Positions 22,926 through 31,949 of a stretch of DNA of 64,000 bases are shown here, piece after piece (the first letter of the stretch is position 1; each line of letters opens with the position of its first letter). The position numbers and the translations under genes were made by a program. The stretch is from AC-32 sp963717725. Lineage in GTDB: Bacteria; Actinomycetota; Thermoleophilia; Gaiellales; Gaiellaceae. Location of the stretch: the NCBI GenBank assembly GCA_963717725.1, contig CAVQWS010000026.1, forward strand, positions 124,001 through 188,000, written 5' to 3'. Below the pieces are notes generated by a model that was not told the origin of the DNA, made no database searches, and was given only the letters and a program-made list of their open reading frames with translations.

Positions 22926-25167
22926 GCTTCTCCCGCTCGCGGGCCTCGGCCAGCGCCCGCAGCATCTCCTCGCGGGTCACGGGGAGCGAGCGCACGTCGG
23001 CGCCCGTGGCATCGCGGATCGCATTCACGATCGCCGCAGCCGTGGGCACGATCGGCGGCTCGCCGAGACCCTTCGAGCCGAGGTTGGTCAAGTGCTCGTC
23101 CGGAATGTCGAGTAGCTCGACGACTATCTCCGGCACGTCGGCGATCGTCGGCAGCTTGTAGGTGTCGAGCGTCTGCGTCAGCACGCGGCCGCTGGCGGGG
23201 TCGACGAGGCGCTCCTCGGAGAGCGTGTGCCCGACGCCCTGGATGATCCCGCCCTCGACCTGGCTCTGGGCGCCGAGCGGGTTGATCACGCGGCCGACGT
23301 CATGGATCGCCGCGATCCGCTCGACCCGCACCTCGCCGGTCTCGACGTCGATGGCGACGTCAGCGACCTGGACGCCGAAGGTGAGCACGCGCATCCCCGT
23401 CGGGTTCGGCCCTCGGGAGCCCTTCCCGAGGATCTGGGCGTCCTCCAGCAGCCCCGTCACTTCCTCCAGCGGCCAGGAGCCCCCGTCGGCCGAGACGATC
23501 TTGCCGTCCTTGAGCGAGAGCACGCGCTCCTCGACGTTGTGGCGCTGCGCGGCGATCTCGACGATCTGCCGCGCGGCGTCCGCGGCCGCGGCGCGTACCG
23601 CCGGTCCCATCGACGGCGTGGTCGAGGAGCCAGCCGAGATCGAGGCGTACGGCCCGCGCGCCGAGTCGCCGAGCTCGCAGCGGACACGCTCGAGCGGCAG
23701 CCCGAGCTCCTCGGCGGCGATCTGTGCCATCGCCGTCCGCGTGCCCGTGCCGATGTCCTGCATCGCCGTGAGCACGACCGCGTTGCCGTCGGAGCCGACG
23801 CGCACCCAGGCGTACGAGGGCGGCCCGCCGCCGCCGTACCAGATCTGGCTGGCGAGCCCGGTGCCGCGTCGAACCGGGCCCTCGGAGCGCGCGCGCACTT
23901 CCTCGCGCCGCGCCCAGTGCTCGTCGGCGCGGTCGTAGCACTCGAGCAGCTTCTTGGACGAGTACGGCCGGCCGTCGGCCAGGTCGTTGTCGGCGTGGTT
24001 GCGCCGCCGCAGCTCGAGCGGGTCGAGCTCCAGGCGCGCGGCCAGCTCGTCGAGCACGCACTCGAGCCCGAAGGTCCCTTCGACGAAGCCCGGCGCGCGG
24101 AAGGCCGCGTTCGGCGGCAGGTTCAGCTTCGTCCCGTAGGTCTGCGTGCGGACGTTCTCGCAGGCGTAGAGCATCTCGATCGGCCCGTAGGTCGGGCCCG
24201 AGAAGCCGGACCAGCCGATCGTGTTCACGTACTCGGCCTCGAGCGCGACGAGCGTCCCGTCCGAGCGCGCGCCGGCCCGCAGTTTCTGGATCGTGCCGTT
24301 GCGGTTGCCGGTGGCGAGGTTCTCCTCGCGCCGGGTGAGCGCGCAGCGCACCGGCCGGCCCGTCTTCCCGGCGAGCGCGATCGCGATGTAGGTGTAGTCG
24401 CCGGGCCCGTTCTTCGCGCCGAAGCCGCCGCCCATGTAGTTGCAGACCACGCGCACGCGGTCGGGCGGCAAGCCGAGCTGCTCGCTGACCGAGTCGCGGA
24501 TTCCCCAGATGAACTGCGTCGAGATGTAGATCTCGAGCGTGTCGCCCTCCCAGCGCGCGACCGACTGGTGCGTCTCCATCGCGTTGTGCAGAACGGTTTG
24601 CGTGCGGTACTCGGCCTCGACGACCACGTCCGCTTCGGCAAAGCCCGCGTCGACGTCACCGCGTTCGTAGGTGCGCGGCTCGTCCACGAACGACTTCTGG
24701 CGGACGGCCTCCTCGGGATCGAGCAGCGGCTCGAGCTCCTCCCACTCGACCTCGACGAGCGCCAGCGCCTCCCGGGCGCGCTCGTAGCTCTCGGCGGCAA
24801 TCGCGGCGACCGGCGAGCCGTGGAACGGCGGCTCCGTTTGCAGCACGTGGCACTCGTCGGGCCCGACCGCGGCAAGCACGCCCGGGAGCTCGAGCGCGCG
24901 GCTGAAATCGATGTTGTTCGCGCGCGCGCGCGCGTGAGGCGAGCGCAGCACGGCCGTGTGGAGCAGGCCCGGCAGCTTGAGGTCGGCCGTGAAGATCGCC
25001 TGGCCCCGCGCCCGCTGGTGGCCGTCCTGCCTCGGCGCGGGCCGGCCCACGACCTCCCCCGGGCCCTGCGGCCACTGGTCGAGCGCGTCGTCGTCGCCTT
25101 CGACCACGACCCACTGCTCGGTGTACCTGCCCTCGACTTCCTTCTCGGTCCGGATCAGTCGCGCCAC
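22906..25167 (-). CDS. Molybdopterin-binding large subunit of xanthine dehydrogenase-family hydroxylase
   Basis: A 753-residue catalytic subunit. Motifs in order: GQAIFTADLKLPGLLHTAVL (N-terminal a/b hammerhead), VCNYMGGGFGAKNG (Mo-cofactor binding), NAAFRAPGFVEG, GTGTRTAMAQIAAEELG, and GLGEPPIVPTAAAIVNAI with the active-site Glu. GTG 25167 overlaps the 2Fe-2S gene by 13 bp. The substrate cannot be fixed from sequence; the AxRAPG loop and the 4Fe-4S-type partner subunit fit an aldehyde or heterocycle oxidoreductase. Confidence 0.9.
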   Translation of the reverse strand: MARLIRTEKEVEGRYTEQWVVVEGDDDALDQWPQGPGEVVGRPAPRQDGHQRARGQAIFTADLKLPGLLHTAVLRSPHARARANNIDFSRALELPGVLAAVGPDECHVLQTEPPFHGSPVAAIAAESYERAREALALVEVEWEELEPLLDPEEAVRQKSFVDEPRTYERGDVDAGFAEADVVVEAEYRTQTVLHNAMETHQSVARWEGDTLEIYISTQFIWGIRDSVSEQLGLPPDRVRVVCNYMGGGFGAKNGPGDYTYIAIALAGKTGRPVRCALTRREENLATGNRNGTIQKLRAGARSDGTLVALEAEYVNTIGWSGFSGPTYGPIEMLYACENVRTQTYGTKLNLPPNAAFRAPGFVEGTFGLECVLDELAARLELDPLELRRRNHADNDLADGRPYSSKKLLECYDRADEHWARREEVRARSEGPVRRGTGLASQIWYGGGGPPSYAWVRVGSDGNAVVLTAMQDIGTGTRTAMAQIAAEELGLPLERVRCELGDSARGPYASISAGSSTTPSMGPAVRAAAADAARQIVEIAAQRHNVEERVLSLKDGKIVSADGGSWPLEEVTGLLEDAQILGKGSRGPNPTGMRVLTFGVQVADVAIDVETGEVRVERIAAIHDVGRVINPLGAQSQVEGGIIQGVGHTLSEERLVDPASGRVLTQTLDTYKLPTIADVPEIVVELLDIPDEHLTNLGSKGLGEPPIVPTAAAIVNAIRDATGADVRSLPVTREEMLRALAEAREREKLAAAPA

Positions 25168-25592
25168 GTGAGTACAGCCTCCTCGATTCGCGGGTACGCG
25201 CCGCAGCGGCAGAGGTTGCCGGCCATCGCGTGGCGGACGCGCTCGGGGGTGGGATTGGGCTCGGCCTCGACGAGCGCGGCCGCCGAGACGATCTGGCCCG
25301 GTGTGCAGAACCCGCACTGGAGCGCGTCCGCGCGGACGAAGGCGTCGACCAGCGCGTGGTCGCGCAGGCCCTCGATCGTCGTCACCTCGCGCTCGCCGAC
25401 GGTGTGCACGAGCGTGATGCAGGAAAGGACGGGCACGCCGTCGAGCTGCACCGTGCAGGCGCCGCAGTGGCCCTCGCCGCAGGCGATCTTCGTGCCGGTC
25501 AGGCCGAGGTCGTCTCTCAGCGTCTCGGCGAGCGTTCGCCCGACCGGCGGGTCGGCCTCGAGCACCGCGCCGTTGACCTTGAGGCTAAGCAC
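25155..25592 (-). CDS. 2Fe-2S subunit of molybdenum hydroxylase
   Basis: A 145-residue small subunit with two 2Fe-2S clusters: Cys38, Cys43, Cys46, Cys58 (plant-ferredoxin type) and Cys93, Cys96, Cys128, Cys130 (QCGFCTPG, NLCRCG) in the helical domain. No twin-arginine extension, so the complex is cytoplasmic. First of the three hydroxylase genes. Confidence 0.93.
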   Translation of the reverse strand: MLSLKVNGAVLEADPPVGRTLAETLRDDLGLTGTKIACGEGHCGACTVQLDGVPVLSCITLVHTVGEREVTTIEGLRDHALVDAFVRADALQCGFCTPGQIVSAAALVEAEPNPTPERVRHAMAGNLCRCGAYPRIEEAVLTWRD

Positions 25593-26739
25593 CTGACGTC
25601 ACCGCCAGGATGTCCGCCAGGTGCACGAGCCGAAACGTCGTTCGGCTGACGATGCGCTGCTCCCCCTCGTCGTCGACCTCCGGCAGTACGCGCCAGAGCT
25701 CGCGGGCGGCCTCGAGCAGCTCGCGGATCCGGTCGCGCTCCTCCTGGTGGCCGTCCCGGTCGGCGGTCGCGTTCAGCGCCAGCCCGAGGACGCCGATCGT
25801 GTCGGCCTGGCGCGTCCAGAGCAGCGGCGTCGCCATCGAGAGGTACTGGTGGATGCGCGCGAAGGCCATCGGCTGCGAGAACGTCTTGCTCCCGATCGGC
25901 GCGCTGGGCTCGAGCGGCGGCTCGCCGTCGGCGATCCGGCTCGCGGTGCCGTAGAGCATCGCTCGCAGCTGCTCCTCGTCGAGCCCCGCGATCTGCGCCG
26001 TGCGCAGAGCGATCAGCAGCGAGCTCGGCTGCTGCCCGTACGGGTAGTCCGAGGCGTAGACGACCTGCTCGGGCGAGACGAGGTGGTAGAGGCTGAGGAG
26101 GTCGATCGGGCTCCAGACCGAGGTGTCGAAGTAGACGCCGGCCATGCCGCCGAACTCGGCCGCGAGCGCGCCCAGGTCGGCGATCCCCGCGTGGGCGATG
26201 ATCAGCTGCGCACCGGGGTTCGAGTCGACGAGCCGGCGCAGGTGGTCGGCGATCGGCGGCAGCCCGCGGCCGCCATGGATCAGAATCGGCACGTTGCGCT
26301 CGGCCGCCAGCTTGAACACCGGCGCGAGCCGCTCGTCGTTCAGCAGGAACTTCTGCGCCCGTGGGTGCAGCTTGATCCCGCGCGCGCCGAGGTCGAGGCA
26401 GCGGACCGCCTCCTCGATCGGCTCCTCGGAGAGATCGAGCCGCACGAACGGGATGAAGCGGCCGCCCGAGCGCTCGGCGTAGGCGAGCGAGCGGTCGTTG
26501 GCCGCGCGGAAGGCCGGGTGACGGTCGACCTCGTCCATGCAGAACATGAAGCAGCGCGAGATCCCGTAGTGCTCGCCGATCCGCTCGAGGTCCTCGTAGA
26601 CCCCGGTCATGCCGTCGATGTCGTGGCCGAGGTGAACGTGCGCGTCGAAGATCTCCGCGCCCTCGGGCAGCTCCCGCGCCAGCTCCTCGTCATAGCCGGC
26701 GATCAGCGACTGCGCTTTCTGGAGCACTTCCTCCACCAT
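25585..26739 (-). CDS. Amidohydrolase-family (TIM-barrel) metal enzyme
   Basis: A 384-residue amidohydrolase-2 protein. FDAHVHLG (about 31-38) supplies the first metal His pair, IKLHP the bridging Lys region, LIHGG and IIAHAG the further His ligands, and YASDYPYG the catalytic Asp. Proteins of this group hydrolyse or decarboxylate ring acids and amides. Position directly before the hydroxylase genes (8-bp overlap) suggests one catabolic pathway, such as ring hydroxylation and ring cleavage of a heterocycle. ATG 26739 follows TAGACT by 5 bases (leaderless). Confidence 0.82.
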   Translation of the reverse strand: MVEEVLQKAQSLIAGYDEELARELPEGAEIFDAHVHLGHDIDGMTGVYEDLERIGEHYGISRCFMFCMDEVDRHPAFRAANDRSLAYAERSGGRFIPFVRLDLSEEPIEEAVRCLDLGARGIKLHPRAQKFLLNDERLAPVFKLAAERNVPILIHGGRGLPPIADHLRRLVDSNPGAQLIIAHAGIADLGALAAEFGGMAGVYFDTSVWSPIDLLSLYHLVSPEQVVYASDYPYGQQPSSLLIALRTAQIAGLDEEQLRAMLYGTASRIADGEPPLEPSAPIGSKTFSQPMAFARIHQYLSMATPLLWTRQADTIGVLGLALNATADRDGHQEERDRIRELLEAARELWRVLPEVDDEGEQRIVSRTTFRLVHLADILAVTSGA

Positions 26740-26770
26740 TTGCGAGTCTAGATGTACGATCCTCGCCGCC

Positions 26771-27907
26771 GTGGCAGACGTCCTCATCTATGCCGACACG
26801 ATCCGCTCGCCGGAGATGCGGCACGAGGTGCCGCTGGCAGTTCCGGACGCATTTCTCTACGCGGAGCGGGGCGGCGAGCAGTACGTCGTCCTGAGCTCGT
26901 TCGAGCTCGACCGCCTGGCCGAGGTGGCGCCGCGGCTGAACGCGCTGGCCTACGAGGAGCTCGGGATCGACGAGCTCTACGCGCAGGGGCTCCCGCGCGA
27001 GGAGATCGAGCTCGAGGTGATCCTGCGCGCGACGCGGCGCTTCGGCATCGAGCGCGCTGTCGTGCCCTCGACCTTCCCGCTGCAGGTCGCCGACCACCTG
27101 CGCGCGAACGGGGTCGAGGTCACGGCCGACCGCGAGCAGTTCGTCCGGCGCCGGCGCGTGAAGAACGAGGCCGAGATCGCCGGGATCCGGCGGGCCCAGC
27201 GCGCCGCCGAGGCCGCGATGGACGCCGCCCGCGAGCTGCTCCGCGCGGCCGAGCGCCAGAACGGCAGCCTGATGCTGGACGGCGAGCAGCTCACCTGCGA
27301 GCGGATCAAGCTGGCTGTCGAGCAGGCGTTCACCGCCAACGGCGCCTTCGCGGATGAGTTCATCGTCTCGCACGGCTCGCAGACCGCCGTCGGCCACGAC
27401 ATGGGCTCCGGCCCGATCGCGCCCGACGAGCCGATCTGCCTCGATCTCTTCCCGCGCGACCGCGACTCGGGCTGCTTCGCCGACATGACGCGCGTCTTCG
27501 TGGTCGGCACGCCTTCCGACGAGCTGCTCGAGTGGCACAAGCTCTGCAAGGAGGCGCTCGACCGCTCGGTCGCCGCGGCCAAGCCCGGTACCCCTGGCAC
27601 CGACCTCTTCCAGATCACGTGCGACGTCTTCGAGGAGCACGGCTACCCGACGCTGCGCTCGAAGCAGTCGGGCGAGGTGCTCCAGGACGGCTTCTACCAC
27701 TCGCTCGGCCACGGGGTCGGGCTCGAGGTGCACGAGGAGCCGACACTCGGACGGGCGCCCGGTGAGCTCGTCGCCGGCGACGTGATCGCCGTCGAGCCGG
27801 GCCTCTACCGCCACGGCCACGGCGGCTGCCGGCTCGAGGATCTCGTGCTCGTGACCGAGAGCGGGCCCGAGGTGCTGACGGACTACCCGTACGACCTCGA
27901 GCCCTAG
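26771..27907 (+). CDS. M24-family metallopeptidase (Xaa-Pro aminopeptidase-like)
   Basis: A 378-residue pita-bread peptidase. The creatinase N-domain spans 1-130. In the catalytic domain the five metal ligands are visible: CLDLFPRD (Asp), CFADMTR (Asp), GHGVGLEVHE (His), VEPGLY (Glu) and CRLEDLVL (Glu). GTG start with TACGAT about 10 bases before it. Divergent from the amidohydrolase, and joined to acetyl-CoA synthetase by a one-base overlap. Likely cleaves X-Pro dipeptides. Confidence 0.88.
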   Translation: MADVLIYADTIRSPEMRHEVPLAVPDAFLYAERGGEQYVVLSSFELDRLAEVAPRLNALAYEELGIDELYAQGLPREEIELEVILRATRRFGIERAVVPSTFPLQVADHLRANGVEVTADREQFVRRRRVKNEAEIAGIRRAQRAAEAAMDAARELLRAAERQNGSLMLDGEQLTCERIKLAVEQAFTANGAFADEFIVSHGSQTAVGHDMGSGPIAPDEPICLDLFPRDRDSGCFADMTRVFVVGTPSDELLEWHKLCKEALDRSVAAAKPGTPGTDLFQITCDVFEEHGYPTLRSKQSGEVLQDGFYHSLGHGVGLEVHEEPTLGRAPGELVAGDVIAVEPGLYRHGHGGCRLEDLVLVTESGPEVLTDYPYDLEP

Positions 27908-29862
27908 TGGCGCACGCGATCGAGACGATCCTCCTGGAGGAGCGGCGCTACCCGCCGCCGCCGGAGTTCGCCGAGCAGGCCAACGCGCAGCCCGAGATCT
28001 ACGAGCGCGACTTCGACGAGTTCTGGGAGACCGAGGCGCGGGAGCGCGTCTCGTGGTTCGAGGACTTCACGCAGCTCTACGAGTGGAAGCCGCCCTACGC
28101 CAAGTGGTACCTCGGCGGCAAGCTGAACATCGCCTACAACTGCGTCGACCGCCACGTCGAGGCCGGCCGGGGAGACAAGGTCGCCTATCACTGGGAGGGC
28201 GAGCCGGAGGACGAGCGGCGGACGATCACCTACGCCGACCTGCAGGGCGAGGTGGTCAAGCTCGCCAACGCGCTGAAGAAGCTCGGCGTCGGGAAGGGCA
28301 CGCCGGTCGGGATCTACCTCGGGATGGTCCCCGAGGCACCGGTCGCGATGCTTGCCTGCGCGCGGCTCGGCGCGCCGCACACCGTCGTCTTCGGCGGCTT
28401 CTCGGCCGACGCGCTCGCCGACCGCCTGAACGACATGGGCTGCGAGGTGCTGATCACGCAGGACGAGGGCCTGCGCAGCGGCGGCAAGGTGCCGCTCAAG
28501 CGCAGCGCCGACGAGGCGCTCTCACGCGCCCCGAGCGTCGAGCACGCCGTCGTCCTGCGGCGCACCGGCGGTGACGTCGACTGGAACGACGAGCGCGACC
28601 GCTGGTGGCACGAGCTCGTCGCCGAGGAGTCCGACGACCCCGCTTCGTGCCCGTGCGAGCCGATGGACTCCGAGGACCTGCTCTACCTGCTCTACACCAG
28701 CGGGACGACCGCCAAGCCGAAGGGGATCGCCCACACCACCGCCGGCTACCTCGTCGGCACCGCCTCGACCCACTACTACATCTTCGACGTCAAGCCCGAC
28801 TCGGTCTACTGGTGCGCGGCCGACATCGGCTGGGTCACCGGGCACAGCTACATCGTCTACGGGCCGCTCTGCAACGGCACCACGAGCGTGCTCTACGAGG
28901 GCGTGCCGAACTACCCGGACAAGGACCGCTGGTGGGCGATCGTCGAGCGGTACCAGGTGGACATCCTCTACACGGCACCGACGGCAATCCGGACGCACAT
29001 GAAGTGGGGCCCCGAGTACGCCGGCAAGCACGACCTCTCCTCGTTGCGATTGCTCGGCTCGGTCGGCGAGCCGATCAACCCCGAGGCCTGGGTCTGGTAC
29101 CGCGAGCACATCGGGGGCGACCGCACCCCGGTCGTCGACACGTGGTGGCAGACCGAGACGGGGATGATCATGATCACGCCGCTCCCGGGTGTGACGACGC
29201 TCAAGCCCGGCTCGGCGACCAGGCCCTTCCCGGGCGTCGACGCCGCGATCTTCGACGAGCAGGGCAACGAGGTCGGGCCGGGCGGCGGCGGCTACCTCGT
29301 CCTGCGGCGCCCGTGGCCGGCGATGCTGCGCGGGATCTACAAGGACGACGACCGCTACCAGGAGACGTACTGGTCGAAGTACCCCGACGTCTACTTCGCC
29401 GGCGACGGCGCCCGGATCGACGAGGACGGCGACTTCTGGCTGCTCGGCCGGGTGGACGACGTGATGAACGTCTCCGGCCACCGGATCTCGACGATCGAGG
29501 TCGAGAGCGCGCTGGTCGACCACCCGAAGGTCGCGGAGGCCGCGGTCTGCGGCCGCAAGGACGAGCGCACCGGCCAGGCGATCGTCGCCTACGTCACGCT
29601 CAAGGGCGGCGACGAGGGTTCGGTCGAGATGCTGGAGGAGCTCCGCAGCCATGTGGCCGACAAGATCGGCCCGATCGCCAAGCCCGCGAACATCGTCTTC
29701 ACGCCCGAGCTGCCGAAGACCCGCAGCGGCAAGATCATGCGGCGCCTGCTGCGCGACGTGGCCGAGAAGCGCGAGCTCGGTGACACGACCACGCTGGCCG
29801 ATCCGGCGGTCGTCTCCGAGATCCAGGACCGCGCCACCTCCGAGCAGTCCAAGGAGGACTAG
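27907..29862 (+). CDS. acs: Acetyl-coenzyme A synthetase
   Basis: A 651-residue AMP-forming ligase: acetate + ATP + CoA to acetyl-CoA. Adenylation motifs YLLYTSGTTAKPKG and WWQTETGM, plus the Trp of the GWVTGHSY region that limits the acyl pocket to two carbons. Near the C-terminus PKTRSGKIMRR holds the Lys that is acetylated by Pat in regulated enzymes. The length and the N-terminal ACAS_N segment are standard. GTG start sharing one base with the preceding stop. Confidence 0.95.
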   Translation: MAHAIETILLEERRYPPPPEFAEQANAQPEIYERDFDEFWETEARERVSWFEDFTQLYEWKPPYAKWYLGGKLNIAYNCVDRHVEAGRGDKVAYHWEGEPEDERRTITYADLQGEVVKLANALKKLGVGKGTPVGIYLGMVPEAPVAMLACARLGAPHTVVFGGFSADALADRLNDMGCEVLITQDEGLRSGGKVPLKRSADEALSRAPSVEHAVVLRRTGGDVDWNDERDRWWHELVAEESDDPASCPCEPMDSEDLLYLLYTSGTTAKPKGIAHTTAGYLVGTASTHYYIFDVKPDSVYWCAADIGWVTGHSYIVYGPLCNGTTSVLYEGVPNYPDKDRWWAIVERYQVDILYTAPTAIRTHMKWGPEYAGKHDLSSLRLLGSVGEPINPEAWVWYREHIGGDRTPVVDTWWQTETGMIMITPLPGVTTLKPGSATRPFPGVDAAIFDEQGNEVGPGGGGYLVLRRPWPAMLRGIYKDDDRYQETYWSKYPDVYFAGDGARIDEDGDFWLLGRVDDVMNVSGHRISTIEVESALVDHPKVAEAAVCGRKDERTGQAIVAYVTLKGGDEGSVEMLEELRSHVADKIGPIAKPANIVFTPELPKTRSGKIMRRLLRDVAEKRELGDTTTLADPAVVSEIQDRATSEQSKED

Positions 29863-30305
29863 TGACGCCCGAGGAGGAGCGGCAGCTCGCCGTCGACCTC
29901 TTCAACCGCGCCTGGACGCTGATGGAGACGGATGAGCGGACGTCGGAGCAGGACGACGAGCTGATCAACACGGCGCACGCGTCGGCGTACCACTGGACGC
30001 AGGTCGGCACGCCCGCGAACCGGGCGCGGAGCGAGTGGCAGCTCTCGCGCGTCTATGTCGTCCTCGGGCGCGTCGAGCCGGCGCTGCACCACGCGCGCCG
30101 CTGCCGGGAGATCTGCGAGGCGAGCCCCGAGGCGATGGAGGACTGGGACCTGCCTTACGCCCACGAGGCGCTCGCGCGGGCCCATGCGCTCGCCGGCGAA
30201 GCGGACGAGGCGGGGCGTCACGCGTCGGCGGCCCGCGAGCTAGCCGGTCGCGTCACGGGCGCCGAGGACCGCGAACACCTCGAGGCCGACCTAGCGACGC
30301 TGTAG
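29862..30305 (+). CDS. TPR-like helical protein of unknown function
   Basis: A 147-residue, all-alpha, acidic protein with two to three TPR-like helix pairs (SRVYVVLGRVEPALHHARRC, AHEALARAHALAGEADEA). Follows acs with a one-base overlap, GTG start, so the two are co-translated. No signal or membrane segment. Probably an interaction module; its partner is unknown. The 3' end overlaps the convergent M16 gene by 15 bp. Confidence 0.75.
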   Translation: MTPEEERQLAVDLFNRAWTLMETDERTSEQDDELINTAHASAYHWTQVGTPANRARSEWQLSRVYVVLGRVEPALHHARRCREICEASPEAMEDWDLPYAHEALARAHALAGEADEAGRHASAARELAGRVTGAEDREHLEADLATL

Positions 30306-31565
30306 CAGCTCTTCGAAGGGCGCCGCGTCCTCGAACGGGCCGATCAGCGCGAGGTTGATCCCGGCCGAGGCGATCACGTCCTGCGCGACCCGCTGCACGT
30401 CCTCGGCGGTGACCGCGTCGAGCCCGGCCGTGATCTCCTCCGGCTCGACAGCCTTGCCCTCGAGCACCTCGCGGCTGAGCCCGAACATCGTCATCCCCTG
30501 CGGGTTCTCGAGCCGGAGCACGAAGCGCCCCTTGGCCAGCGCGCGCGCCTTCTCGAGTTCCTCGGCGGGAACGGCTTCGTCGGCGATCTTGTGGAACTCG
30601 CGCGCGATCGTCTCGACCGCCTCGTCGGCGCGGTTGATGTCGACTCCGGCCTGTGAGTAGAGCGAGCCGGCGTCGGTGTAGCTCTGGTTGTGGGCGAAGA
30701 CGTAGTAGGCGAGCCCGCGCCGCTCGCGCACCTCGGTGAAGAGCCGCGACGACATCCCGGTGCCGAGGACGGTCGAGAGCAGCTGCAGCGCGTAACGGTC
30801 CGGATGGTCGAGCGGGTAGCTCCGCACGCCCAGGCAGAGATGGGCCTGGTCGGACTCCTTGCGATGAATGGTCACGTGCGGGACCGCGTCGACCTCGACC
30901 TCGACCGCTGCCGGCGCCCCAGTCTCCGCCGCCTCGAGGTCGCCGAGCAGCCGCTGCACCGTCTCGAGCGGGTCGCCGTCGAGCTTGCCGCCGAGCCCGA
31001 CGACCATCCGCTCGGGCTTGTACCAGCGGTCGACGTAGCCGAGGAACGTGTCGCGATCGGCCGCGCGCACGGTCTCCTTCTTGCCGATGATGTCCCAGCC
31101 GAGCGGCTGGTCGCCGTAGAGGAGCTGGTCGTAGACGCCACCGATGAAGTCGCGCGGCGTGTCGTAGTACATGTTCATCTCCTCGACGATCACGCCCTTC
31201 TCGCGCTCGATCTCGTCGCTCTCGAACTTCGAGTTGCGGAGCATGTCGACCAGCACGTCGAGCGCGCGGTCGCGGTACTCGGCCGCGCACTTGACGTAGT
31301 AGCCGGTGTACTCCTTGCTCGTGAAGGCGTTGAACTCGCCGCCGAGCCCGTCGACCTCCATGCCGATCTCGCGCGCGGTCGGTCGGCGCTGGGTGCCCTT
31401 GAAGAACATGTGCTCGGCGAAGTGCGCGATCCCGTTCGTGTCCGGGGTCTCGTAGCGCGAGCCGGCTGCGAGCATGATCATGCACGTGACCGACTGCACC
31501 GACGGCATGTCGGCGGTCAGGACGCGCAGGCCGTTGTCGAGGGTGTGCCGTTCGAAGACGCTCAT
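30291..31565 (-). CDS. M16-family zinc metallopeptidase
   Basis: A 424-residue single-chain pitrilysin-type peptidase with inverted zinc motif His48-x2-Glu51-His52 (HFAEH) and the distal Glu in GVIVEEMNMYYD (about 124-133). The C-terminal half carries the inactive-domain R/Y pair (GMSSRLFTEVRERRGLAYYV). Resembles mitochondrial processing-peptidase and YmxG/PqqL-like proteins. ATG 31565 overlaps the thioesterase stop (ATGA). Confidence 0.93.
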   Translation of the reverse strand: MSVFERHTLDNGLRVLTADMPSVQSVTCMIMLAAGSRYETPDTNGIAHFAEHMFFKGTQRRPTAREIGMEVDGLGGEFNAFTSKEYTGYYVKCAAEYRDRALDVLVDMLRNSKFESDEIEREKGVIVEEMNMYYDTPRDFIGGVYDQLLYGDQPLGWDIIGKKETVRAADRDTFLGYVDRWYKPERMVVGLGGKLDGDPLETVQRLLGDLEAAETGAPAAVEVEVDAVPHVTIHRKESDQAHLCLGVRSYPLDHPDRYALQLLSTVLGTGMSSRLFTEVRERRGLAYYVFAHNQSYTDAGSLYSQAGVDINRADEAVETIAREFHKIADEAVPAEELEKARALAKGRFVLRLENPQGMTMFGLSREVLEGKAVEPEEITAGLDAVTAEDVQRVAQDVIASAGINLALIGPFEDAAPFEELLQRR

Positions 31566-31942
31566 GCGGCCAGCTTCTCCCGCCACGCCTCGGGGATCGC
31601 GACCGGCTCGCGGCGCTCGTAGTCGTAGGTGACGAGCACGGTCTTGGCCTCGGCGGCGAGCGTGTCGCCGACGCGCAGCTCGTGCTCGAGGTCGAAGCTC
31701 TTCTCGCCGAAGCGGCTGACGCGCACGCTCACCTCGACCTCGTCGCCGAAGCGGACCGGCGCCCGGAAGTCGATCTCGATTCGCGCGACGATGATCGCCA
31801 GGTCTTCGAGGGTCTGCACGGCGCCGAGATGCTGCAGGAAGGCCGCGCGCGCCGACTCGATGTAGGTCAGGAAGACCGCGTTGTTGACGTGGCCCATCGG
31901 GTCGAGGTCGCGGAAGCGGACGGCTTCACGGTGTACGAACAT
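31562..31942 (-). CDS. Acyl-CoA thioesterase, 4HBT family
   Basis: A 126-residue hot-dog-fold protein. RFRDLDPMGHVNNAVFLTYIESAR carries the catalytic Asp (14) in the DxxGHVNN context of 4-hydroxybenzoyl-CoA thioesterase-like enzymes (YbgC type). ATG 31942 lies 7 bases after TAGCAT, pointing to a leaderless message. Upstream partner of the M16 gene, and only 7 bases from the divergent SIS gene. Confidence 0.88.
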   Translation of the reverse strand: MFVHREAVRFRDLDPMGHVNNAVFLTYIESARAAFLQHLGAVQTLEDLAIIVARIEIDFRAPVRFGDEVEVSVRVSRFGEKSFDLEHELRVGDTLAAEAKTVLVTYDYERREPVAIPEAWREKLAA

Positions 31943-31949
31943 CGCCGCG

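Noticed and set aside
24929..24940. CGCGCG run as a possible Z-DNA or repeat element
   Set aside because: It is a short Arg/Ala codon run inside the molybdopterin subunit gene and has no counterpart elsewhere.
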